Shown here: in pieces, positions 1 through 7,923 of the stretch
Position numbering within the stretch: position 1 is the stretch's first letter
How the letters are laid out: each line of letters opens with the position of its first letter
Source of the DNA: Ktedonobacterales bacterium
GTDB taxonomy: Bacteria; Chloroflexota; Ktedonobacteria; Ktedonobacterales; JADMIN01
Assembly (NCBI GenBank): GCA_025935195.1
Contig: JAICVS010000018.1
Location: 1 to 44,074, forward strand
Length of the DNA stretch: 44,074 nt
Direction of reading: 5' to 3'
Notes under the pieces: model-generated
Told to the model about the DNA's origin: nothing
The model's input: the letters and a program-made list of their open reading frames with translations, nothing else
Databases searched by the model: none
Made by a program: the position numbers and the translations under genes

Positions 1-2
1 TC

Positions 3-482
3 GCGGCGCAGCGCGGCGCGTATGGCCCGTTCGTGGCGCTGGTGGCCTCGGCGTATCTGTGGGCGCTGCTGGGCGGCGCGATCCTGGTGGTGGATGGGGC
101 GGCGCTGCTGGCCGCCGGGGTCGCCCCGCTGCCGCTGGACGCGCTGCGCCACAGCCTGGCGCTCGGCTTCATCGCGCTCTTGATCAGCGGCATCGCGCCG
201 CGGATGCTGCCGGGTTTCTCCGGCGGGGCCATCGTCTCGCCGCGCTATGTGACGGCGACGCTCTGGCTGGGCAATATCGCGGCGATCCTGCGCGTGGGGT
301 CGCTGCTGGCGCAACCGCTGCTGGGGGGGTTGGGGTCCGCGGGACAGACGCTCGAATCGGCGGCGTTCGGGGTTTCGGGTCCGGTGGGGCTGGCGTTGGC
401 GGCGTGCCTGTTGATCAATCTGTGGCCGGCGGTGCTGCCAGGGAATCCGCGTGGGGGTGAGCGAGGCAGCGGGCGCGGTTAG
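3..482 (+). CDS. NnrS-like multi-pass membrane protein, C-terminal part (cut by left edge)
   Basis: The reading frame is open from the first bases of the window, so the start lies upstream and only about 160 C-terminal residues are visible. It shows three to four hydrophobic segments and the motif RHSLALGFIALLISGIAPRM followed by LPGFSGG and LWLGNIAAILRVGSLL. That pattern resembles the C-terminal half of NnrS-family proteins, haem- and copper-containing membrane proteins linked to nitric oxide or denitrification. The tail is short and Gly/Arg-rich. No neighbouring denitrification gene is visible, so the family is assigned from motif resemblance only and the role is not established here. Confidence 0.6.
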   Translation, partial: AAQRGAYGPFVALVASAYLWALLGGAILVVDGAALLAAGVAPLPLDALRHSLALGFIALLISGIAPRMLPGFSGGAIVSPRYVTATLWLGNIAAILRVGSLLAQPLLGGLGSAGQTLESAAFGVSGPVGLALAACLLINLWPAVLPGNPRGGERGSGRG

Positions 483-511
483 CGAGCTGGTGGCGTATCA
501 GCGACTGTGCT

Positions 512-539
512 TTGCATAAGCGGCCGAGTGCTGTATACT
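512..539 (+). promoter_or_regulatory. Sigma-70-like promoter for the zinc-ribbon/LamG-like gene
   Basis: TTGCAT at 512-517 and TATACT at 534-539 are separated by 16 bp. They lie 55 bp upstream of the ATG at 594, just after the stop of the NnrS-like gene. Confidence 0.6.
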
Positions 540-593
540 GCGCGCACTACCAGTCTGCCGACGTCCTGGATGCGCGGAACGAGGTGAGCAGCT

Positions 594-1814
594 ATGTTTG
601 AAGCGAGAGCGCCGCTATCGTGCGTGCGCTGCGGCGAAGCCCTGGGCGAGGCGCGCGAGGGGAATTGCCCGCGTTGCGGCCTGCCAATCAACGCCAGCAT
701 GGTGGCGGCCAGCCCGCCCGCCGGGGTGGATGGGCCGGGCGACGCGCAAACGGCGCAAACAGCGCACACGGCACCGATGTCTGGCGCCACGATGGATGCG
801 GGAGGTAGCCCGCCCGCACAGTGGAGCTATCCGGCTGCGCTGGCGCCCGATGCGCCGCCAGCTATGCCGCCGGGGCTGTTTGCCGCAGTGCCATCCGCTG
901 AACCCGGCATGTGGCAGGGCAATCCGCCGAGCATGCCGCTCTATCCACAGCCCGCGCCACCGAGCTACCCGCTCTATGGGCAGGCGCCGGGCCAGGCCGC
1001 GCCGCCGAGCGTGCCACTGTACGGCCAGCCGATGTACGGTCAACCGCTGCCGCCGGGCTATCCACTGTATGCGCCCGGCATGCCGCCGGGCTATCCCACG
1101 CCCGCATCGCCACCGGCACGGAAGAGTCGCATGGGGCTGATCATCGGGATCGTCGCCGCGGCGCTGGTCGCGGTGTTGGTCACATCGGTGGGCGTCGCGC
1201 TCGCGCTGTCTCATACGACGGCCGCGTCACCCGCCGCGCAGGCTCAGCCCACGGTAGGGGCCCAGGGCACGGCGACCGTCACACCAACCCCGTCTGAAAG
1301 GGTGATCTTTCAGGATCCGCTGACGGCGAATACCAATGGATGGATAGACGACGGCACCCACTGTTCGATTCACAGTGACGGCTACCACATCATCGGTGCG
1401 TTCATCTGCTACGCGCCGACCGGCTCATTCGGCAACGTCAGCGTCAGCGTCACGACGCGGCAGATTGCGGGGCCGATCACGGAATTCTACGGGCTGGTGC
1501 TGCGGCGCACGAGCCAGGGCAACTATTACAAATTCTCCATTGATAGTAACGGCAAGTGGCGCTTCTCCAAGGTCGTCAACAACACCCTCACGGAGATTCT
1601 GCCGTTCGTGCCGAACAGCGCAATCCATCAGGGAGCGAACGCGGTCAACACGCTGAAGGTGCGCGCCATCGGCAGCCATTTCACCTTTTTCGTGAATGGG
1701 ATAGAGGTGGGTGAGGCCGACGACAGCACCTTCTCCGCCGGGCTCTGTGGCCCAGACGGCGCCGGAAGCAGTGAGATCGTCTTCACCGACTTCGTGGTTG
1801 CGCTGCCTCATTGA
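594..1814 (+). CDS. Zinc-ribbon, Pro/Tyr-rich anchored protein with LamG-like C-terminal domain
   Basis: This 406-residue protein has an N-terminal zinc ribbon (C10, C13, C25, C28). A long Pro/Gly/Tyr-rich linker follows at about residues 35-175, with repeated PLYGQP/PGYPLY units. One membrane helix lies at about 180-205. The remaining domain (about 235-406) has the look of a concanavalin-like or DUF1080-type beta sandwich, with segments such as FYGLVLRRTSQGNYYKFSID and FTFFVNGIEVG. The likely topology is a cytoplasmic zinc ribbon and an external beta-sandwich that might bind sugar or cell wall. The start is supported by the upstream promoter and the early cysteines. Function is unknown; a similar zinc-ribbon, Pro-rich, single-helix plan recurs at 24689-25417. 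Confidence 0.75.
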   Translation: MFEARAPLSCVRCGEALGEAREGNCPRCGLPINASMVAASPPAGVDGPGDAQTAQTAHTAPMSGATMDAGGSPPAQWSYPAALAPDAPPAMPPGLFAAVPSAEPGMWQGNPPSMPLYPQPAPPSYPLYGQAPGQAAPPSVPLYGQPMYGQPLPPGYPLYAPGMPPGYPTPASPPARKSRMGLIIGIVAAALVAVLVTSVGVALALSHTTAASPAAQAQPTVGAQGTATVTPTPSERVIFQDPLTANTNGWIDDGTHCSIHSDGYHIIGAFICYAPTGSFGNVSVSVTTRQIAGPITEFYGLVLRRTSQGNYYKFSIDSNGKWRFSKVVNNTLTEILPFVPNSAIHQGANAVNTLKVRAIGSHFTFFVNGIEVGEADDSTFSAGLCGPDGAGSSEIVFTDFVVALPH

Positions 1815-1830
1815 GGCGGATTCGCCCATC

Positions 1831-1883
1831 CACAAACGAACGGCCCACCGAATCACGTTGATCCGGCGGGCCGTTCGTTTGTG
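1831..1883. terminator. Strong bidirectional terminator hairpin between convergent genes
   Basis: A perfect 16-bp inverted repeat (arms 1831-1846 and 1868-1883) with a 21-nt loop sits between two convergent genes ending at 1814 (+) and 1890 (-). The arm ends are AC-rich on one side and GT-rich on the other, giving moderately U-rich 3' flanks in both directions. Confidence 0.85.
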
Positions 1884-1889
1884 GGCGCG

Positions 1890-2939
1890 CTACGAGGATG
1901 GCAGATAGGCGTTGCTGTAGGCTTTGGTGACATCCACGGGCTTGGCGAGCTGGCCCTGGGCGAGCAGGAAGTCGGCCATGCCTTTCCACTCGGCGGCATC
2001 GTTGAAGCCGGGCTTGCCGCCGGCGATCTGCCAGACGGGCAGCGTGGCGTCGAGCACGGCTCTGGCGTCGGCCGCTTTCTTGGGGTCGTCCAGGCCGGGC
2101 ACGTCGCGCTTGCTGAGATCGAGGGCGGAATCGGGATGGGCCAGCGTGTATTCCAGCCCGCGCAGTGTCGCTTTGACGACAGCGCGCACGATGTCGGGGT
2201 GCTGGTCGAGGTAGGCCTGTGGCGCGGCCAGCCCGTTCGAGATCAGCGGCTTGACGTCGGCGACGGGGAAGGTGCGGATGGCGAAGCCGGCCTTTTGCAA
2301 CTGGACCGCTTCGTTGTTGACGTAGCCCATCGCCGCGTCCACCTTGTGGCCGAGCAGCGCCGGCACCTGGGTGAAGCCGATGCTCTGGATGTGAATGTCG
2401 CTGGTCTTCAGCCCGGCACTCTGCAGCAGTGCGAGCAGGCCGATGTAGGTCGCGCCGAACTGGCCCGGCACGCCGACGGTGCGGCCTTTGAGGTCTTTGA
2501 GCGAGTGAATCGGCGAGCTTGCGGGTATGATCAGCGTGACGGGATATTTGGTGTAGACGGTGGCGACGAAGGTGAGCGGGATGCCTTTGGCGCGCGCCTG
2601 GAGCGTCTCGTCGCCGCCGGCGAAGATCATGTCTTCATGGCCGGCTTGCAGCGCGTCGAACTCGCCTTCGGTGAAGCCGTGATGGCGCAGTGTCACGTCC
2701 AGCCCGGCGTCGCGGTAGTAGCCAAGCTCCTGGGCGACGTAGAACGGCGCGAACTGGATGTTGGGGATGAAGGTCAGGCCGAGGGTGACGTGTTGCGCCT
2801 TCGTGTTACCCGACGAGGCTCCCGGCGCACTGGCGCAGGCGGCGAACGCGCCGCAGAGCGCGACGGCGAGCAGCGCGAGGGCGGCCATGCGTGCGCGGGA
2901 TCGGGTCACTGGCCTTTCTGGAAAGTGTAGATCGCTCAT
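1890..2939 (-). CDS. ribY: RibY: substrate-binding lipoprotein of a riboflavin-type ABC transporter (NMT1/THI5-like)
   Basis: This 349-residue protein has an N-terminal hydrophobic segment ending in FAAC, a lipobox-like site, so it is probably a lipid-anchored extracytoplasmic binding protein. The body matches the NMT1/THI5-like fold: TLGLTFIPNIQFAPFYVAQE near the N-terminus, GLDVTLRHHGFTEGEFDALQ, and a SLKDLKGRTVGVPG segment. The ATG overlaps the ribX stop (2936-2939), indicating translational coupling. The general NMT1 family also serves thiamin precursors, but the operon sits behind an FMN riboswitch, which points to riboflavin and the RibXY group predicted in Chloroflexota. No ATPase gene is adjacent, so a shared ATPase encoded elsewhere is inferred. 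The operon ends at the 1831-1883 terminator. Confidence 0.85.
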   Translation of the reverse strand: MSDLHFPERPVTRSRARMAALALLAVALCGAFAACASAPGASSGNTKAQHVTLGLTFIPNIQFAPFYVAQELGYYRDAGLDVTLRHHGFTEGEFDALQAGHEDMIFAGGDETLQARAKGIPLTFVATVYTKYPVTLIIPASSPIHSLKDLKGRTVGVPGQFGATYIGLLALLQSAGLKTSDIHIQSIGFTQVPALLGHKVDAAMGYVNNEAVQLQKAGFAIRTFPVADVKPLISNGLAAPQAYLDQHPDIVRAVVKATLRGLEYTLAHPDSALDLSKRDVPGLDDPKKAADARAVLDATLPVWQIAGGKPGFNDAAEWKGMADFLLAQGQLAKPVDVTKAYSNAYLPSS

Positions 2940-3835
2940 CGAGCCTCCACGTATGAGAACAGCCGCTCCGCCAGCCGCGCGACGCCGTAGAGCGCGGCGG
3001 CCAGCAGGGCAAGCGCGAAGAGGGTTGCGAAGACGCCGGCTGAGTCGAAATCGCTGCGATCAATTAGTAGGAGCTGGCCGAGGCCGTTGGCGCCGACGAC
3101 GAATTCGCCGACGACGGCGCCGGTGACGGAGAGGGTCAGGCTGGTGCGCAGGCCGGCGAGGACGCTGGGCAGCGCCAGCGGCAGCTCGATATGCCAGAGC
3201 ATGCGCCAGCCGCTGGCGCCGTCCACACGCGCGGCGTCCAGCACGTCGCGGTCCAGCAGGCGCAGGCCGAGGGTGGTGGTGATCGCCATGGGGAAGAAGA
3301 CGATCAGCGCGCAGAGGGCGACCACGGGCGAGAGGCCGTAGCCAAGCCAGAGGGCGATCAGCGGCGCGATGGCGACGGCGGGGAGCGCCTGGCTGGCGGC
3401 GATGTAGGGCTGGAGCGCGCGGGCGATCAGGCGGCTGCGGGCGATGGCGTAGCCGAGCGGCAGCGCCACCGCGACGCCCAGCGCACAGCCGAGCAGACTT
3501 TCGACGAGCGTGGTGCCGGCGTAGCGCGGCAGCAGGCCGTCCGCGACGGAGCGGCGGAAGGCGTCCCAGACATCGGCCGGGACGGGCAGCAGGAAGGCTG
3601 GCACGAGGCCAAGCTGGGTGGCGAGCTGCCAGAGGGCGAGCAGCGCCACGCCCACGAGCAGGGGTGGCAGCACGCTGAGGATGGGGGAGCGGGGGGAACG
3701 CGCGAGACGCGGGGGGACTCGCCGGAAGACGGATTCACGCCGGACGATTTCCGGCGGGCCGGGCGAGATGTTGCCGGCCACGGTCTCCACCGGCGCGACC
3801 GGGGCGGTGGAGCGAGACATGAAGCGAACGGCCAT
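2936..3835 (-). CDS. ribX: RibX: ABC transporter permease for riboflavin-type uptake
   Basis: The chosen ATG gives 299 residues and has an AGGAGG Shine-Dalgarno 7 nt upstream (3843-3848); the longer open frame would run into the riboswitch expression platform. About six membrane segments are visible. The inner-membrane permease loop GASGWRMLWHIELPLALPSV, the EAA motif that contacts the ATPase, lies near residue 190. The protein belongs to the SsuC/ThiX-type BPD_transp_1 family. Its stop overlaps the ribY start. Regulation is by the upstream FMN riboswitch through a terminator, and possibly through sequestration of this Shine-Dalgarno. A riboflavin substrate is inferred from the riboswitch rather than from the permease sequence. 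Confidence 0.85.
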   Translation of the reverse strand: MAVRFMSRSTAPVAPVETVAGNISPGPPEIVRRESVFRRVPPRLARSPRSPILSVLPPLLVGVALLALWQLATQLGLVPAFLLPVPADVWDAFRRSVADGLLPRYAGTTLVESLLGCALGVAVALPLGYAIARSRLIARALQPYIAASQALPAVAIAPLIALWLGYGLSPVVALCALIVFFPMAITTTLGLRLLDRDVLDAARVDGASGWRMLWHIELPLALPSVLAGLRTSLTLSVTGAVVGEFVVGANGLGQLLLIDRSDFDSAGVFATLFALALLAAALYGVARLAERLFSYVEAR

Positions 3836-3842
3836 GCTGTGC

Positions 3843-3869
3843 CTCCTCGGGGCACCTGGCCGGGGAGGC
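3843..3869 (-). promoter_or_regulatory. Hairpin covering the ribX Shine-Dalgarno
   Basis: On the minus strand CCTCC (3865-3869) can pair with GGAGG (3843-3847), extended by three pairs after one mismatch. The GGAGG belongs to the ribX ribosome binding site, so this small stem could hide it. It lies just after the terminator hairpin of the riboswitch. Confidence 0.45.
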
Positions 3870-3871
3870 GG

Positions 3872-3917
3872 ACAAACAAGAGCCGCCCCGGCCAATGGAT
3901 CCGACCTGGGGCGGCAC
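3872..3917 (-). terminator. Intrinsic terminator in the FMN riboswitch expression platform
   Basis: Read on the minus strand, GCCGCCCC (from 3916) pairs with GGGGCGGC (to 3883), with further pairs inside. It is followed by the T-rich tract TCTTGTTTGT. It sits between the aptamer and the ribX start, as expected for transcriptional attenuation by FMN. Confidence 0.7.
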
Positions 3918-3985
3918 GTGGGCGAACACACCGGCGCACCTGCCCGGCGTGACCGACAGACACGCGCGGGCATGCGGCGGCGCTT

Positions 3986-4137
3986 CGACCTTCTCCCATC
4001 CGGACTGTTACCGTCGGCTCCGGCCTCGCACCGGAATCTGCCACGTCCAAAGGCGCGGCTCGCGGGCTGGGCGCGCGTTGCTTGTACAGCGCGCCATACC
4101 GCCGGTCGGGAATTACACCCTGCCCCGAAGGTCTCTC
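3986..4137 (-). promoter_or_regulatory. FMN riboswitch (RFN element) aptamer
   Basis: The minus strand carries the conserved RFN blocks in order: CTTCGGGGCAGGGTG, AATTCCCGACCGGCGGT, GCCCGCGAGC, CAGATTCCGGTG, GAGCCGACGGTAACAGTCCG and GATGGGAGAAGG. These match the well-known FMN-binding aptamer. The element starts 16 nt after the purS stop and precedes the terminator and ribX. It should repress ribXY when FMN is plentiful. Confidence 0.93.
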
Positions 4138-4152
4138 GTATTCGGCGCCCGG

Positions 4153-4464
4153 CTAGCGGCTGGGCGTCACATCAAAAGTGTAGCGTTCGATGACGGGATT
4201 TGCAAGGAGGCGCTCGCACATCTGGCGCACGGCGGTTTCGGCGTCCGCCTGAGAGGTCGAGGCGAGTGTCACCTCCAGGTATTTGCCGACACGCACGGCG
4301 GCGACGCCGGTGAAGCCGAGCTGGTGCAGGCCGTCCAGCACGGCGTCGCCCTGGGGGTCCAGCACGACGGGCTTGAGCGTGACGTGGATGCGCGCGAGCC
4401 AGTGCGCGGGCGTCGTGGTGTCCGGCGCCCGCTGGTCAGCAGCCGTGTCGGCGGTCTCGGCCAT
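4153..4464 (-). CDS. purS: PurS, small subunit of phosphoribosylformylglycinamidine synthase
   Basis: This 103-residue protein matches PurS through RIHVTLKPVVLDPQGDAVL, LHQLGFTGVAAVRVGKYLEV and the C-terminal MCERLLANPVIERYTFDV. PurS joins PurL and PurQ in the complex converting FGAR to FGAM in purine synthesis, probably helping ammonia transfer. The usual length is about 80-85 residues; here about 20 polar residues precede the domain. No purQ or purL is adjacent, so this is a detached purS. Its 3' end contains the riboswitch promoter. Upstream lies an intergenic repeat (4503-4556). Confidence 0.9.
   Translation of the reverse strand: MAETADTAADQRAPDTTTPAHWLARIHVTLKPVVLDPQGDAVLDGLHQLGFTGVAAVRVGKYLEVTLASTSQADAETAVRQMCERLLANPVIERYTFDVTPSR
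4177..4205 (-). promoter_or_regulatory. Sigma-70-like promoter inside the purS 3' end, driving the FMN riboswitch
   Basis: On the minus strand TTGCAA (4200-4205) and TACACT (4177-4182) are separated by exactly 17 bp. Initiation would fall about 33 nt before the aptamer. The promoter is embedded in the last codons of purS, so ribXY can be transcribed independently of purS. Confidence 0.65.
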
Positions 4465-4502
4465 GTCGTCTCCTCGTTTGTGCCTTTCGCGCGTAGCGGG
4501 TG

Positions 4503-4556
4503 GGGTTCCTCACCCCCGACCCCTCTCCGTGCGAGGAGAGGGGAGCCAGAGCGCAT
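4503..4556. repeat. REP-like GC-rich intergenic repeat, copy 1
   Basis: The unit TTCCTCACCCCCGACCCCTC plus TCC and its near-palindromic continuation GGAGAGGGG occurs here between purS and the DUF971 gene. The same unit is found at 20782-20934, with a looser copy at 16828-16880. Confidence 0.75.
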
Positions 4557-4587
4557 TGGGAGATGGTGGTTCGGTGTGGAAGCCGGG

Positions 4588-4938
4588 CTAGCGTGTCTCG
4601 CCACGCGCGCGGCGGCAGTCGTCGCAGGCGCAGGTGGCACGCAGGCGCTCGTAGGTATAGATGCCGGTGTGGTGGCCGTCGCCCCAGGTGGGAGTCAGCC
4701 CATAGCGCCCGACCATCTGTAGTTCGTAGAGCCTGGTCTGTTCGGGCGTGAACGCGGTATTCGCGTCCACCGAGCCTTTCTGGCCGCCCTCACCGGCGCA
4801 CCAGGCGCAGGGGCAGCCGCGGCGCAGCGCCGCGTAGGGATGTATGCTCTCATGCCCATCGCTCCAACTGATGAAGAGCTGGGCGTTCTCCTCGTCGAGT
4901 AGATAGGAGGTGGGCGCGATGTCGTTGGGTAGTCGCAT
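4588..4938 (-). CDS. DUF971 domain protein
   Basis: This 116-residue protein shows the DUF971 (gamma-butyrobetaine hydroxylase N-terminal-like) pattern: LFISWSDGHESIHPYAALR near the start, then a Cys-rich stretch, then YGLTPTWGDGHHTGIYTYER LR. The CPCAWC and CACDDC clusters could bind a metal such as zinc or iron. In many bacteria this small domain accompanies Fe-S carrier proteins (Mrp/ApbC), but no such gene is adjacent here. Length fits the stand-alone family. The exact biochemical role is not known. Confidence 0.85.
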   Translation of the reverse strand: MRLPNDIAPTSYLLDEENAQLFISWSDGHESIHPYAALRRGCPCAWCAGEGGQKGSVDANTAFTPEQTRLYELQMVGRYGLTPTWGDGHHTGIYTYERLRATCACDDCRRARGETR

Positions 4939-5031
4939 GTGCGGTATGCTTGCCTTTCGGGGTCACCGGGCGCCTGTGGCTGTGGTCTGGTGGAATGGCG
5001 TAGGCCGGGCCGTCACATCATTATACGCCGT

Positions 5032-7239
5032 TTAGACGCCGGCCAGCGCCGCTTCGGGCGCGGCATCCGCGCGCGGATGCCGTGGGCGGCGCCAGAGGCC
5101 GACACCGACGACGGCCAGCAGCGCGAGCATCAGGCCGGACATCAGCGCGCTCCAACCCGGCGACCAGATGCCGTAGCCGGACTGGGTGACGCCGATCTCG
5201 GCCAGCACGGCGACGGCGACGACGGCGACGGGCAGTGCGAGACCGGCGAGCCAGCGCAGCCAGGGGACGGTCTCGGATGCGGGCTTGGCGGCGGCGAGCC
5301 ACCAGAGCGCGACGAAGATGTAGGTGTCGAGGTAGTAGTACGGCCAGAGCGTCTTCATGAAGAGCGGGAAGCAGAGGCCGGAGATGGCGAGCAGCGCGTA
5401 GACGCCGCGCGAGTCCACACGCAGATCGCGCCGCGCGAGCAGGGTGAGGGCAGTGAGCGCGAGCGAGGCGGCGATCACGGCGGTGCTGTCGAAGCGCTGG
5501 GCGATAGGCTCCAGCGGCGTGCCGACGAGCAGGCCCCAGACGCCGCCACCGCCGACGATCAGCAGGCCGCGGAAGGTGAGCAGCGAGTAGATCACATCCT
5601 GCCGATCGGCGAGCAGGAAGGGCAGCAGGCCGAGGGCCGTGACGGCGAGGGCGGCGGTGGTGAGGATGGCGCCGTCGCGCCGGCGGCCGCGGAAGAAGAG
5701 CAGCAACGCTAGCGGCAGCAGATAGAGCAGGGCGACGCTGCGTGAGAGCAGCGCCAGCCCCAGCAGGGCGCCGGCGCGCGTGGGGCGCCGCATGACGAGC
5801 ATGCGCACCGCCGCGAGCACGAGCCAGAGCATGAGCGGCTGCTCGATGTGGCCGTAGAACAGAACGCTGTGCCAGAGCTCGGGGGTGAGCACGAAGAGCG
5901 CGTAGGCCAGCAGCCGTTTTATCCCGCGGAGCGGTGCACCGAGCAGCCGATCGGCGGCCAGCACGGCCTCGCGGCCGAGCAGCAGCGGCACGATGGCGAA
6001 GGCGGTCATCACCAGCTCGCGGCGCAGCACGGGGTCGTCGAGCCAGCCGAGGCGCTGGGCGAGGCCGGCAAGCAGGGTGAGCGGGACCATGCTGAGCGGG
6101 CCGTTGGCGTTGGGGTAGTCGCCTTGATAGCGAATCTGGTAGATGTGCAGCGGATGGCCGGCGAGGGCGACGCGGGCGGAGGGGAGGAAGAAGACGTCGA
6201 AGTCGGTGGGGTTGAGGTTGCCGTGCGCGAGGACCGTCCAGATGGCGAGGTAGAGGACGATCAGGGCGGCGATGCCGATGCGGGTGAGAGGATGGCGACG
6301 TCTGTGGGAGACAGAGGCGCTCGTCGTGCCGTTTTCCGCTCGCTTTTCAGGGTCCGCCAGGATCAGGTGCTCACGTTCGGTTGGTCCCAGGGCGATGCCA
6401 GCGTTCGGCTTGGTCGCGCAGGCGAAGATCAATGGGACACTGGCGAAAAACGCGCCCGACTCTTCCGCTATGCGTGCCGAGGCCATCCAGGCCTCCACCT
6501 CCTCGTGATCGAGCATCCCTTCGCGCACTACCTCGCGGCCCGCATGTGAAAGCTCCAGCACAAGATCGGCCAGTGGGAATCGTGTAGTCGCGTACGCCAT
6601 TGGGAAGGTCTCGACCTCTTTGAAACCGGCATCCGTTAGCAGCGCGCGAAGCTGGCGTCCGATGGTCGCGTGCGGAAGATGCGCAACATGCCAGCGAAAT
6701 ACAGCATCGCTCACATGCTCGTCGTCGCCGCCCACCGCACTGCCAGGATAGACGGCCATTGTCTTCCAATCCGGCTCTACGATCACCAGCCGCCCACCCG
6801 GTCTAAGGACACGCCACAACTCGCGCACCACGCGATCGGGCGCCTCGACATGCTGCAACACGCGGTCTACTCGCACCGCATGGAACTGGCTGTCGGGAAA
6901 GGGCAATCCTTCCGCATCGCCCTCTTCGAATGTGATAGAGACGTTCGATCCATCGTATTCGGCCTGGCGCGCGCGTGCCGCCGAGACATGGGTGGGGTTC
7001 GCATCTACCCCCACCACAGCCCCACCCGGAGCCAGCATCGGCGCCAGCGCCCTGGCGTCGTCGCCTATCCCAGAGCCAACATCGAGCACTCGCATCCCCG
7101 GCCGTGGTTGCAGCAAATCGAAACTGAGCTGTTTGTACGCCTGTACCTCGTTCACATGTGTCACAGCCGAAAGATAGGCTGCCGCGGTCTCCGGCGCACT
7201 ATAGGCTGGGAACTGCTCATCACGGCTATTCGGCATCAC
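5032..7239 (-). CDS. Fusion: SAM-dependent methyltransferase plus GT-C-like membrane glycosyltransferase
   Basis: One uninterrupted 735-residue frame joins two unrelated parts. Residues about 1-270 form a class I methyltransferase: motif I VLDVGSGIGDDA near 54-65, the acidic VVGVDANPTHVSAARARQ, and the post-motif VLRPGGRLVIVEPDWK, all of Methyltransf_11/UbiE type. Residues about 310-735 contain roughly ten hydrophobic segments and an early acidic loop (NPTDFDVFFLPSARVALAGH), resembling polyprenol-phosphate-dependent GT-C enzymes such as GT87/DUF2029. The DNA of the methyltransferase part looks lower in GC and less codon-biased than the membrane part, suggesting recent joining. Substrates are unknown. 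A missed frameshift between two genes is less likely because no stop is present at the junction (about 6310-6400). Confidence 0.75.
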   Translation of the reverse strand: MMPNSRDEQFPAYSAPETAAAYLSAVTHVNEVQAYKQLSFDLLQPRPGMRVLDVGSGIGDDARALAPMLAPGGAVVGVDANPTHVSAARARQAEYDGSNVSITFEEGDAEGLPFPDSQFHAVRVDRVLQHVEAPDRVVRELWRVLRPGGRLVIVEPDWKTMAVYPGSAVGGDDEHVSDAVFRWHVAHLPHATIGRQLRALLTDAGFKEVETFPMAYATTRFPLADLVLELSHAGREVVREGMLDHEEVEAWMASARIAEESGAFFASVPLIFACATKPNAGIALGPTEREHLILADPEKRAENGTTSASVSHRRRHPLTRIGIAALIVLYLAIWTVLAHGNLNPTDFDVFFLPSARVALAGHPLHIYQIRYQGDYPNANGPLSMVPLTLLAGLAQRLGWLDDPVLRRELVMTAFAIVPLLLGREAVLAADRLLGAPLRGIKRLLAYALFVLTPELWHSVLFYGHIEQPLMLWLVLAAVRMLVMRRPTRAGALLGLALLSRSVALLYLLPLALLLFFRGRRRDGAILTTAALAVTALGLLPFLLADRQDVIYSLLTFRGLLIVGGGGVWGLLVGTPLEPIAQRFDSTAVIAASLALTALTLLARRDLRVDSRGVYALLAISGLCFPLFMKTLWPYYYLDTYIFVALWWLAAAKPASETVPWLRWLAGLALPVAVVAVAVLAEIGVTQSGYGIWSPGWSALMSGLMLALLAVVGVGLWRRPRHPRADAAPEAALAGV

Positions 7240-7923
7240 CTAGCCTCCACGTTGCGCCATGGTGCAGTGATTGCATCGCGCGATTGAGGGGCAGCGTGCT
7301 CGACGTCATCGGTCATATGCCCACTTCCCTGGCTGCTGTCATTGTGCGGCAGGCAATCTAGGTCCGCGATCACCGACAGACCGTCGGCAGCGTCCGCGCT
7401 ATTGTAGCATGTTTGCACTTCAGCGCCAGCCGTCGGGCGCCGGGCATCGCTCGCGTGGCTCCGCGCGGGTTGGTCGTGTCTGCGCGGAGTGAATTTCGAG
7501 AGGCAATCTGATAGCACATGATCTGGCCGTGCCTGTAAGCCGCGAGAGGCCGCATACTCTGAGGGATCGGCGGACGATAGCGTTGACAGGCGCACAGTCT
7601 CCCTCTATCATGGCAGCGAGGCATGATTGGTGGGCTGGCCGATGGCCCCAGCCCACGATACAGAATGGAGTCGTGGAATGGAGTCGTCGAGTTGGGGTGA
7701 AGCGCAGGAGCGCATTGGGCAAGCGGATCGCTATTGCGGGCTGCGACGGGAGTGACAACAGGCACAGTCTGCCTACCGTCCTCTCGTGCGCTGTGTGCGC
7801 ATGGCCCTGGCCCTGGCAAGTTTCATCGCATTGGACACCACCCCCTGACGCCACTCTCCGCTTGGGGAGCGGCAGGAAATGTAGGAAATGCTTTCTGACG
7901 CAGTACATGCAAGGAGTTCGTGC
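7240..7923. other. 684-bp divergent intergenic region, no convincing gene
   Basis: This gap separates the divergent methyltransferase fusion and the gene at 7924. It holds a minus-strand TACAAT (7402-7407 region), a strong plus-strand promoter (7583-7611), a hairpin TGGGCTGG/CCAGCCCA at about 7631-7655, and a tandem GGAATGGAGTCGT duplication near 7665-7690. Open frames on both strands are present but have atypical composition, so I leave them out. Confidence 0.6.
7583..7611 (+). promoter_or_regulatory. Consensus sigma-70-like promoter with a long leader
   Basis: A perfect TTGACA (7583-7588) is followed after exactly 17 bp by TATCAT (7606-7611). The next start codon with a good ribosome binding site is at 7924, giving a leader of about 305 nt. 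Confidence 0.75.

Noticed and set aside
1881..2930. A 349-codon plus-strand frame
   Set aside because: Exactly opposite ribY, which has clear lipobox and NMT1-like motifs.
7236..7595. A 119-codon minus-strand frame overlapping the methyltransferase start
   Set aside because: A TGATG overlap and GAGGGAG upstream are tempting, but the composition is atypical and a TACAAT promoter-like hexamer lies inside it.
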